Assembly: GCA_951640165.1 (NCBI GenBank)
Contig: OX621252.1
Span: 15,459,934 to 15,523,933, forward strand
Source: Pseudoips prasinana
Lineage: Eukaryota > Arthropoda > Insecta > Lepidoptera > Nolidae
Length of the DNA: 64,000 nt
Direction: 5' to 3'
The notes under the pieces were generated by a model that worked only from the letters and a program-made list of their open reading frames with translations, had not been told where the DNA came from and searched no databases. The translations under genes and the position numbers were made by a program. Position 1 is the first letter of the stretch. Every line of letters begins with the position of its first letter. Positions 57,701 through 64,000 of the stretch are shown in pieces.

Positions 57701-60101
57701 ATTACCAATCCGTGTACCTAAATATCTACATATATGTAACTAGAAATAATTATGTATACTTAACTAGGTATATCTCTACAAACATGTTCTGACTATTTAC
57801 AAGCGCTTTTTTAAGTTTAAAAAATCTTTTTATTTATTTATTTTATTTTTTTATTAATTCATTTTTGAATACTTATTAAATCATAGTTTTTATTATTTAC
57901 TATGATTATATAAATTTAAATTAACTGCTCTGCCAACGCACCATGTATATTTCTATAATATCAGGTCAAACAACCTGCCTCTAACTAGATTTTGTTCTTA
58001 ACTCACTATATACAGAACTTTTACTGCCTCATTAGTTCGGCTGTGTGGATTCCGGCCCAGTATTGAAAAAGGGCCGCCCCATACAATCCCGTGGGTGTCG
58101 TAAAACGCTACTAAGGGATACAGATAACGGGCCTGTTGGCGTGGTTAGTAAATGCTTGCTTTCCACGCTGCAGGTCGTGGGTTCGATTCCCACCCAGGAC
58201 AGATTGGATATGTGTGCATGAATATGTCTGTTTGTCTTGAGTCTTGGTGTAATTATCTATATAAGTATATACTTACAAAAGAAAAGTAGTATATGTATTA
58301 TTAGCTTGTACTATGGAAACCAGATAACTGCTTTCTATAGTACAAGCTGTGCTTAGTTTGGGATCAGATAACCGTGTATGAATAATGCGGAGACTGCGGC
58401 AAATGGCAACGTTATAAAAACCTATGGTGGAAGCCTATGTCCAGCAGTGGACGTTATCAGGCTAATGATGATGATGGTTAAATACGCTCAGTCAGGCCAA
58501 AAAGTGGTTTTATGATTTTTTACAAACAAAATTTCTCAGGATTAGTCCGAAGTCTGGAAGTCAACGGTATTATACCCCCGTGCCTCGGAGAGCACGTAAA
58601 TCCGTCGGTCCTGTACCTGACCTCTTTCCAGTTGTTTTGCTAGACTTCCCATCAGATGTGAGAGTGATGAAATAGAAACTGCCCCTGTGTTTGCGCACGG
58701 TGTCATATATATATCATATGTCCCGCGCAGATGGCTGGCAGCCGTGGTCCAAATTCGACCAAAAATACATAATTATCTATATAAATAAAAAGACAAGTCC
58801 TGACTGACTGACTGACTGACTGACTCATCAACGCCCAGCCCAAACCCTTGGACCTAGAAAGCTGAAATTTTGTACAAATGTTTGCTTTATAATGTAGACA
58901 AGGAATAAGGAAGGATTTTTCGAAATACAACCCCTAAGGTGGTAAAACAGGGGCGCTAAGTTAGTATGAAACTTTGCCGTTTGGTATTTGGCCTTTTAGT
59001 TAAAAATAAAAAATATATATTTCAGCATTTTTGGAAATTCCAGCCCCAAGAGCGTAAAATAGGGTGTGTAAGTTTATACTGACTGACATATCAACGCACA
59101 GCCTAAACGGCTGGAGTTAAAGACTTGACATTTTGACAGAAGGTACCTTTTATGACGTAGGCATCCACTAAAGAAGGGTTTTTGAAAATTCTACTCCCAA
59201 GGGTGTAAAATTGGGGATGTAAGTTTGTATGAAAAATGTGAAACGTTTTAAGTTAAACGCATGAAAATTGTTATTTGGCATTTCAGTTAAAAATTTAAAA
59301 TATATATTTCTGAATATCTGAGAATCCCCCCCCCCCCCCCTCCCTAAGGGCGTAAAGTAGGGTACGTAAGTTTCTATGTAAACTGCGACTTGAAGTTAAA
59401 CGCATGAAAATTGGTACTTAGCATTTCAGTTAAAACTTAAAAATATATATTTCAGGATTTTTGGGTAGTTATTTTATTTTACTTTATTTAACTTACTGAC
59501 TATACTTACGGACAATTGATATGTATTCTTTGATTTTTGCGTGATGATATCGGGTCCTTTTTGTAAATAACAGTAGCAAAGTAGTCTTTCATTTATTTCT
59601 TAGCAAGGTTATTTATAGGTTAGGTTTTATTCAATTTATATTGCTTATTTGTTTGTGCGAAAGTTATATTTTTTAGATTAAGCTTAAGTAATAAGTAGTT
59701 ACATTGGTCATCATTCAAAATTGTCGCTGACAAAGTCGCGGCCACCAGCTAGTTATAAAACTAAAATTAAAGTCAGTTGTGTCTTTTTAAAAATGTATTA
59801 CATACATAGACTCGCGCGTGCCTGTTTCGCGGAGCGGTAGGCAGAGACAACGGATTTCCATTTGTCACGATCTTTGCACACTTATTTTGCCTCATTTACT
59901 GTCATTACATTCTTCATACATGCTCACCGGTTTAGCGTACTTATTGTATCTTATAAACTTATTAATTTTCCTCAGGGCCATCGTCGAATGGTGACGTCAG
60001 TAGCGTGGGCGGACGATATCTCATCAAATATCAACTTCTTCAGCTGCGGCTTCGACCGACGCATCCTCGGCTGGTCAATCCAGCCCTCCAAGGAGAACTA
60101 A
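42600..60101 (+). CDS. WDR37: WDR37, WD repeat-containing protein 37, nine exons
   Basis: Beta-propeller scaffold protein. Exons: 42600-42777, 43147-43263, 51605-51796, 52535-52707, 54024-54255, 55195-55333, 55595-55664, 57293-57469 and 59976-60101. All have GT/AG borders, all phases agree, and the sum is 1404 nt (467 residues; human WDR37 is about 494). The N terminus has the conserved [20 protein letters not shown] segment followed by a short coiled coil. Then comes [20 protein letters not shown] and seven WD blades: [52 protein letters not shown], a divergent blade around [12 protein letters not shown], and [11 protein letters not shown]. The stretch [20 protein letters not shown] and the following PRSSRQGHRRM are nearly invariant in the family. 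The ATG was chosen because it opens the frame leading into the conserved N terminus; an upstream non-coding exon is possible. Confidence 0.96.
43147..43263 (+). CDS. WDR37: WDR37 exon 2 (coiled coil)
   Basis: 117 nt, phase 1 to 1, after TTTTAG. It encodes [20 protein letters not shown], a heptad-like stretch, and ends ...KNSKVK before a GTAAGT donor. Confidence 0.88.
44047..45328 (-). mobile_element. mariner transposon, apparently complete
   Basis: 1282 bp between TA dinucleotides (44045-44046 and 45329-45330). The inverted termini GGTCTTTACCTATGAAATTG match for about 27 bp (GGTCTTTACC... into GCCGTT). It is inserted in WDR37 intron 2 in reverse orientation. Confidence 0.95.
44122..45141 (-). 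CDS. mariner transposase, uninterrupted (DD34D)
   Basis: 339 residues from [17 protein letters not shown], the normal mariner length. An earlier in-frame Met at 45180 adds 13 residues without family character. Features in order: a helix-turn-helix start, the [20 protein letters not shown] linker, [20 protein letters not shown] (first D), [12 protein letters not shown] (second D), [13 protein letters not shown] (third D), and [14 protein letters not shown] at the end. I count 34 residues between the last two catalytic D. No stop or frameshift. The plus-strand open frames here are shadows. All expected parts and both ends are present, so it could be active. Confidence 0.95.
   Translation of the reverse strand: MDTLKIRVIMEYEYRRGSNAAQAARNINDVYGANTTNQRTTCYWFARFRSGNFDLKNEPRGRPKTLVDNDELKAVVEADDTQSTAELAAAFDVSVKTILVHLRQIGKVKKLDKWVPHELNDRQREVRVETCLALLNRHTNEGILNRIVTCDEKWILFDNRKRSASWLDPGSAPKQCPKRKLTPRKVMVTVWWSSAGVIHHSFLPNGVNITADVYCEELSTMMEKLAHLQPALVNRSSPLLLHDNARPHTAQQTVSKLQELGLEALRHPPYSPDLAPTDYYFFQNLDNFLAGKKFNTREAVQNAFEEFVASRPADFFKKGINKLPLRWQRCIDCMGDYFD
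45436..47396. mobile_element. 2-kb element, copy 1, containing a nested long-TIR MITE
   Basis: Starts AACCGACTTCCAAAGGAGGA and ends GAAGTCGGTTTTTTTAAACG. The last 550 bp (46850-47396) are an inverted-repeat unit with about 160-bp arms (AAACCGACTTCAAAAACTAA...). No coding frame that I trust. Direct repeat of 48453-50622. Confidence 0.8.
47397..48452. other. WDR37 intron 2 spacer between the duplicated elements
   Basis: AT-rich and unique-looking, without coding potential. Confidence 0.5.
48453..50622. mobile_element. 2-kb element, copy 2
   Basis: Same order of blocks as 45436-47396, including the terminal inverted-repeat unit (50053-50622). It also has a C-rich run at 49291-49302 and an extra stretch of roughly 180 bp near 49560-49740. 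Confidence 0.8.
50761..50815. repeat. stepped hairpin
   Basis: AATATGGTAAC pairs with GTTACCATATT and AAAATAAAT pairs with ATTTATTTT around ACATG, with an 8-nt bulge on the left side. Confidence 0.85.
51002..51071. repeat. perfect 30-bp hairpin
   Basis: Arms 51002-51031 and 51042-51071 without mismatch, 10-nt loop. Confidence 0.95.
51080..51415 (+). mobile_element. tRNA-derived SINE, long type
   Basis: Head CTCGTTGGTCTAGCGGTAAC, box B GGTTCAAATCCCGGG, and a 250-bp body with GTGCCTCAGAGAGCACGTAA. It lies in WDR37 intron 2, next to a perfect hairpin. Confidence 0.85.
51605..51796 (+). CDS. WDR37: WDR37 exon 3 (first WD blade)
   Basis: 192 nt, phase 1 to 1, after TTGCAG. It contains the conserved [11 protein letters not shown] and [15 protein letters not shown] and ends IGTASA at GTAAAT. 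Confidence 0.95.
51860..51985 (+). mobile_element. tRNA-derived SINE head
   Basis: Box A-like GTAGTGATTAGTGACTATGA and box B GTGGGTTCAATCCCAAC, then ATGAGCACAATTATTTG. Truncated 3'. Confidence 0.7.
51990..52105 (+). mobile_element. transposon remnant
   Basis: Contains GAAAGCGCGACAGACAGACA followed by GCATTTATAATATTA, a phrase typical of lepidopteran non-autonomous elements. No termini can be seen. Confidence 0.4.
52267..52470 (+). mobile_element. tRNA-derived SINE
   Basis: Head GTGGCGCAGTGGCTAAGACT, box B GTTCGAGTCCCGC, tail CGCGACACAGGGACTAAATT. It ends 65 bp before WDR37 exon 4. Confidence 0.8.
52535..52707 (+). CDS. WDR37: WDR37 exon 4 (second WD blade)
   Basis: 173 nt, phase 1 to 0, after TTCCAG. 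It encodes [18 protein letters not shown], then [14 protein letters not shown] and [13 protein letters not shown]. Confidence 0.95.
53198..53221. repeat. GC-rich palindrome
   Basis: AAGCGCCCGG, GT, CCGGGCGCTT: perfect 10-bp arms inside a GC-rich block (52830-53460) of WDR37 intron 4 that otherwise looks like transposon debris. Confidence 0.8.
54024..54255 (+). CDS. WDR37: WDR37 exon 5 (acidic linker and third blade)
   Basis: 232 nt, phase 0 to 1, after TTTTAG. It holds an acidic linker ([19 protein letters not shown]), then [19 protein letters not shown] and [19 protein letters not shown]. Past the GTACGG donor the frame reads into a repeat. Confidence 0.95.
54286..54366 (+). repeat. two tandem copies of a ~41-bp unit with internal palindrome
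   Basis: Each unit holds ACTTGAG-GGTGTCAAGGGACACC, and GGTGTCAAGGGACACC is itself an inverted repeat. It follows the WDR37 exon 5 donor by 30 bp and opens a repeat extending to about 54740. Confidence 0.85.
55083..55150 (-). mobile_element. RTE LINE tail in WDR37 intron 5
   Basis: Begins CATCATCATATCAGCCGAAA and runs to CTCCACAAT, the 3' end of the RTE family. It lies 44 bp upstream of the exon 6 acceptor. Confidence 0.8.
55195..55333 (+). CDS. WDR37: WDR37 exon 6 (fourth blade)
   Basis: 139 nt, phase 1 to 2, after TTTCAG. It encodes [20 protein letters not shown], then [15 protein letters not shown] and VFQGHT, with a GTATGT donor. A LINE tail ends about 45 bp upstream. Confidence 0.95.
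55467..55545 (-). mobile_element. RTE LINE tail in WDR37 intron 6
   Basis: Second copy of the same 3' end, 49 bp upstream of the exon 7 acceptor and in the same orientation as the one in intron 5. Confidence 0.8.
55595..55664 (+). CDS. WDR37: WDR37 exon 7 (fifth blade)
   Basis: 70 nt, phase 2 to 0, after TTTCAG. It encodes [20 protein letters not shown] and RSVK, with a GTAAGC donor. Confidence 0.94.
56746..56992 (+). mobile_element. tRNA-derived SINE
   Basis: Head CCTGATGGTCTAGTGGTTAG, box B GAGTTCGATTCCCAC, tail GCCTAGTTCGGGATCAGATG. Confidence 0.85.
57000..57253 (-). mobile_element. tRNA-derived SINE upstream of WDR37 exon 8
   Basis: The minus strand begins CGGGCCTGCTGGCGTGATTG and has box B GTGGGTTCGATTCCCATCC. 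It is an inverted partner of 58126-58385. Confidence 0.85.
57293..57469 (+). CDS. WDR37: WDR37 exon 8 (sixth blade)
   Basis: 177 nt, phase 0 to 0, after CATCAG. It encodes [20 protein letters not shown], then [20 protein letters not shown] and RSSRQ. A tRNA-derived SINE on the minus strand ends about 40 bp before the acceptor. Confidence 0.95.
57655..57850 (+). repeat. dispersed LINE-like tail
   Basis: Shares CATGTTCTGACTATTTACAA with 21365-21390 and the preceding CCGTGTACCTAAATATCTA block. Non-coding. Confidence 0.6.
58126..58385 (+). mobile_element. tRNA-derived SINE downstream of WDR37 exon 8
   Basis: CGGGCCTGTTGGCGTGGTTA head and GTGGGTTCGATTCCCACCC box B. Same family as 57000-57253 but in the opposite orientation. 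Confidence 0.85.
58400..58478 (+). mobile_element. LINE tail fragment in WDR37 intron 8
   Basis: Reads GGAAGCCTATGTCCAGCAGT and ends in a TGATGATGATGG tail, a relative of the RTE tails in the opposite orientation. Confidence 0.6.
58500..58740 (+). mobile_element. long-type SINE body fragment
   Basis: Matches the body of 51080-51415 (CCCCCGTGCCTCGGAGAGCA, then AACTGCCCCTGTGTTTGCGC). The tRNA-like head is missing. Confidence 0.7.
58776..59752 (+). mobile_element. non-autonomous Helitron in WDR37 intron 8
   Basis: TCTATATAAATAAAAAG start in an A context, a GACT microsatellite just inside, repeated internal blocks (TTAAAAATATATATTTCAG-like), and a CGCGGCCACCAGCTAG end before T. It is 977 bp long and has no coding frame. 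Confidence 0.82.
58802..58829 (+). repeat. GACT microsatellite
   Basis: Seven tandem GACT units inside the Helitron 5' end. Confidence 0.9.
59976..60101 (+). CDS. WDR37: WDR37 exon 9 (last blade, stop)
   Basis: 126 nt after TCCTCAG. It encodes [18 protein letters not shown], then [18 protein letters not shown] and KEN with a TAA stop. Confidence 0.95.
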   Translation, partial: GHRRMVTSVAWADDISSNINFFSCGFDRRILGWSIQPSKEN

Positions 60102-60319
60102 TAAGTAAGACTTACAGTGTCCAACAGATATCACTTATCGTTCACGTATCAGGAACATATTACTATAGTTTATATCGAATTGTTAATGTATGTTAGTATG
60201 TACAGTTTGGCGGATGTTATCTGGTTCAAGGGTACGGTAGAACTTTTTTCCGAAAATTATTATGTCACATTAATATAGACGTGCAGCTTTTTTAAACACC
60301 AATATTAAGACAGACCATA

Positions 60320-60325
60320 AATAAA
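60320..60325 (+). other. candidate WDR37 polyadenylation signal
   Basis: AATAAA lies 219 bp after the WDR37 stop codon. It is the first canonical hexamer downstream on the plus strand that I found. Confidence 0.5.
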
Positions 60326-60606
60326 ACCTGACAGTAAAAACTAAATTCAAATTATCTTAAAACGAACAAAATGAGTATTTAAAAATCATGTTGATAAAGA
60401 GCGCGCTTTACTAACATATGACGTCACTTGTAATGGAGCCTCCTTTGTAACAGACATTTTGCGGAGACATAGCATCCCCACTTTATCAGCGACAAGAACT
60501 CATATTCTCATATCTATCTAACTTTATCAGCGTATTTTTTTTATATTTAACACTCACACATCTTTATAAGTTTACTGCAAGAAAATAAACAACTAATTTA
60601 AACAAT

Positions 60607-60896
60607 CCTAATTATATTATAACTGCGAATGTTTGTATGTTTCTTTATCAATCACGCAAAACGGCTAAATGGATTTAGATGAAATTTGAAATGGAGGTAC
60701 GTTATACCCTGAATGAAACCACGGATAACACCGCAGGGCGCAATATTATACCATATCATATATTTTGATAATTCTATCGATAATGTTTTGCAAGTGGAAT
60801 TAACAATAGTACTGTAGATAAGTTGTATGTAAAATAATTTAATTCAATTTGTATGCGTCCAACTTAACTTAGTCCGCTTTTCTCCGCGGCCACTAG
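60607..60896 (+). mobile_element. degraded Helitron-like sequence
   Basis: It has the common interior phrase ACGGCTAAATGGATTTAGAT and ends CTCCGCGGCCACTAG. The 5' end is uncertain. It lies 506 bp after the WDR37 stop. Confidence 0.5.
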
Positions 60897-63800
60897 CTGT
60901 TGCCAATAGTTTGATATAAGTGGGACTATCTGTTGAGTCGAAATAGCCTAGCGATAAGAACGTTGGAATGTGCTGTTTCAAGTTCAAACCCAAAGAATCT
61001 TTTTAAATTCATGTGCTTATTAGAAATTAACTAACTTATTCTCAAACGGTAAAGGAAAACATCGTGACGAAACCTGAAAGTACTCTAAAAATGTTCTTGA
61101 TGGCGTGTGAAGTCTACCAATCCGCAGTAGGCCTTTCCCTGCAGTAGGTCAATATTGGGCTGTATCCTTATCAACTGTGACAAGTTAAAATCATGGTGTT
61201 CCAAAAGGTTTTACTAATATTCCTTGGACCAGTTTATTATTTGAATAAGAAATAAATTAGAGGTAAATTTAATTTACAATCATGACATTACCGTTGTGTT
61301 AAAGTTCTGATTGTAAATTAAATTCATGTATAAGGCTTTAAACTTCCATTCTTTGTGTGAAATCCTTATTTAGCGATATTTGGTGATGTGTTGTGAAATT
61401 TAACAGTGAATTCAATATGCTCATACAATAATATAAATAATCTAGGAGCATAGAACATATTGCGGGATACTTAAGTTTAATCTACACTTGAAACGTGGCT
61501 ACTTTGTAGATCAGTTAGCAGAATACATGGAACTCACGCTAAGGAAAATAGATCACCCTGCGACGGTTCCTGATTACAGCATTGGGTTCCTCCAAAAAGG
61601 GAGTGGTATGGTTTCTTGGGTCGGCAAATAATGGCCTAAGATTTCCAAAAGCTCATAGGCAACGGTGGCCTGTATGCTTCTTTGCTGACATGGTGGTATA
61701 AAAATTGACAGCGACGATAAGTCCCCCCTCTGCATCGTTTTGCATTGACGTGGCAAACTCGGCGATTGAAGACGACCCAAGTTCATATACGTCGCTAATT
61801 TTTCAACTGTTTTCTCAGAGTCTGAATTCTGTTACTCAGTTTCAAAAGTAGATGATTTGCTTGAAAATCCCGCATTATTTATTCACATTTTTATAACATA
61901 TAGAGGATCGGACAACTATATAATATATGTACACAGGGCAAATACGTACAATGATCCAATCAGGAGGCTAAGTGCGGAAACTAATCGCTCAACTAACAGG
62001 GCTAATACAAATTAATATATAGAGGTTTACTTGTAAAACACCATTGACCTGACAGGATTAGATAGCTAACAGCATAAGCAACAACTTTTGATCTACGAGT
62101 CTGGACGTAACTCAATACATGAAAATAAAATGATTTTAGACGGACGAATGGCGTCTAGAATGGGTCAAGTTCAAAGGCGCTAGCGCTGCACCCCATCCCC
62201 GCGTCCTCGCAAGGGTATTTTACGTAATGTTTGTGATGCTCGCAGAGCTATAACAGTCAAGTGGGAAATTACATTAATAATATTTTTTTTTGTAAAAAAA
62301 ATCGAATAGATCATCAAAAGTGGTAGATCAAAATTTGTTGCTTATGTGGTTAGCTATATACTCCTGCAAGGTTGTTGGTGTTTTACAAGTACCTGCCCTG
62401 TATAAAATTATGTAAAAGCATTATTTATTATTAAGTTACCGCGCAAAGGACTACGTCATACGTGTGCAAACAAACAGCAAGATCGGGCAATGTTTTGTCA
62501 AGTTTTAGTGTCGTAATGGAACGTATAACATATCAAACAAATCTATAGGTCTGCTAACAGTCGCCTTTGACTGTTGTGCAGATCTGTGGAAACTTTTGTG
62601 AGTTGAAATTATAGCAGATTTGTTTACTTACATATGACGTCAGTCGTCGAGATTGGTGTTTGTTTGTCGCAAATATATGATTTCATTTGTTGGTTTAGAA
62701 ATATAAATCTTTAATATTTCCCATTAATGTGTAAATTGAAGTGTTCATCTTATTAACATTCTGCCTAAAATGATTACTGTCCGATTGCCTGTTATGGGAA
62801 TAGTATGGATTGTCTTTGCTTGATTATATGCAAATAAAAAAAAATACTTCCAGTAGCAATTCTTAATTCCTTAAGAAAATTCGTATTTTGTCTATTTGAA
62901 GCACAAATACTAAGTTATTATTACTCATTATTGATATTTAACTATTGTTGTTTATATATACATCCGTATTCATAAACGATACTTAATTGGTACTATGCGT
63001 ACGCGTAAGCAGAATCATATGTTTGTCATTAAGTTGAAAAATGACGACGCATAGTATGAATATACTCTGTGGATTGTTTATGAATATGAGTGTTGTGTGT
63101 TAAAAGGTTCGTCCAGTAATAACAGTTTGATGAGGGCTTTATTGGTAACCATTGCGTAGTTTAAGTAAATTTGGGTCAAAAGGATTTAGCGTGTTATTTA
63201 GTTCTGTGCTGTTGGCATTTAAGCAGTATATGGGGGCAGGTTAATTCGATATAAAATTATCTATAATTGAATATTATGGTAAGTGGGCCAAATCAGTGTC
63301 TGCGCAGCTAGCATGGTGACGAAGACTGACCAATGAAATCCAAGCAAAAGAGACGAGTCTATCACTAAGAACATGGGGATTGGTCGAACGCTGTATATAG
63401 ACAACGTTATTACGATTGGTCTAAACTCAAACATGTTGTTTTTTTTTTATCTTTTGAACGCTATTGTTATACATATGTGACAAGCAAAAAATTACCCTGT
63501 ACCCAACGTCACAAATATGATGCGTTTTTCCTCAAGCGGTCAAAGAGTAAAAGCTCGATCAAGTGACAAGAAAGTGTATTTTGTCTTTGTTTTAGATGAT
63601 AGAGCCATCGACAAATTATGTCACGTGGTACAATTTTGAGATCATTGATGATTGATTTGAATGATCTATGGAAAATGCATCCAACAATTATTTCATTAAA
63701 AATACATAATTTATTAGCATTTCTATTAATTAAAGCTAAAGAAACAAGAAGCGTTGGTTAGATATTTTCCATAGACAAACCATTGAGAATGTCACTAACG

Positions 63801-64000
63801 AGCTTGTACAGGTACGATACCGCCTAAAGCACTTCCTAACTAATCTAACTCTTAATAAGGCTATATGTATGTTTATCATTGTTGGCTTTTGAACTTTATT
63901 ACAAGGTAATAGAGTTTAAATTTAAATGTGGTACTATATTCCCACAGCCTTATTAAGGGTTAAACTATTTGCTGAAGTTACGTTATTTTGTTAGATATTA
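60897..64000. other. no gene seen downstream of WDR37
   Basis: Short frames only. Weak inverted repeats near 62990-63095 and 63855-63965 may be MITE remnants. A TATATA near 63391 with an inverted CCAAT upstream could be a promoter, but no transcript is visible. Confidence 0.45.
61272..61328. repeat. hairpin downstream of WDR37
   Basis: AATTTAATTTACAATCA and TGATTGTAAATTAAATT pair perfectly around a loop of about 24 nt. Confidence 0.8.

Noticed and set aside
61574..61786. A 70-residue minus-strand frame downstream of WDR37
   Set aside because: No family resemblance, no splice context or start context that supports it.
1..64000. CRISPR arrays, bacterial operons, phage or integrated viral genes
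   Set aside because: No spaced direct repeats of that kind and no prokaryotic gene organisation; the only retroelement proteins are Copia and LINE types.

Overview
The window is animal nuclear DNA, most likely from a moth or butterfly (Lepidoptera). It is AT-rich and intron-rich, and it is crowded with repeats of lepidopteran type: Helitrons with TC...CTAG termini, RTE-type LINE tails ending in ATC runs, tRNA-derived SINEs, mariners and MITEs. This assignment rests on repeat style and gene similarity; I cannot name a species.

Two conserved cellular genes are resolved to exon level by matching splice sites and reading phase. On the minus strand, Ada2b (TADA2B, a SAGA histone acetyltransferase adaptor) runs from its ATG at 29010 to its stop at 5270 in nine exons, about 1.25 kb of coding sequence spread over 23.7 kb. 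Exons 1-7 join in frame. Exon 8 has a length that breaks the phase before the C-terminal SWIRM-like exon. On the plus strand, WDR37 (a seven-repeat WD40 protein) runs from 42600 to 60101 in nine exons that all join in frame and give 467 residues. The two genes are divergent.

The 13.6 kb between them is mostly one structure: two nearly identical PIF/Harbinger DNA transposons in direct head-to-tail contact (29244-32112 and 32113-39451). A single TTA target duplication flanks the pair and none lies at the junction. Each copy encodes a DDE transposase on the plus strand and a MADF-type DNA-binding protein on the minus strand, with the last exon of each gene inside the only intron of the other. 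The second copy is split by an apparently intact 4.47 kb Copia-type LTR retrotransposon (identical 198-bp LTRs, GATCA target duplication, 1315-residue Gag-Pol frame).

The Ada2b introns (5.4-28 kb) hold a fold-back element with 624-bp arms around an N-terminally truncated DD41D transposase (12582-14569), a jockey-like LINE fragment, a CR1-like LINE fragment, a Helitron, a decayed DD34D mariner interrupted by a SINE, several MITEs and a 75-bp-arm hairpin. The WDR37 introns hold an intact-looking mariner (44047-45328), a duplicated 2-kb element pair (45436-47396 and 48453-50622), tRNA-derived SINEs (one inverted pair flanks exon 8), LINE tails beside exons 6 and 7, and a second Helitron.

The flanks, 1-5269 and 60102-64000, contain no gene I can support. 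The left flank has repeat debris and two remarkable perfect hairpins. The right flank has WDR37 3' sequence, a degraded Helitron-like stretch and unassigned DNA.
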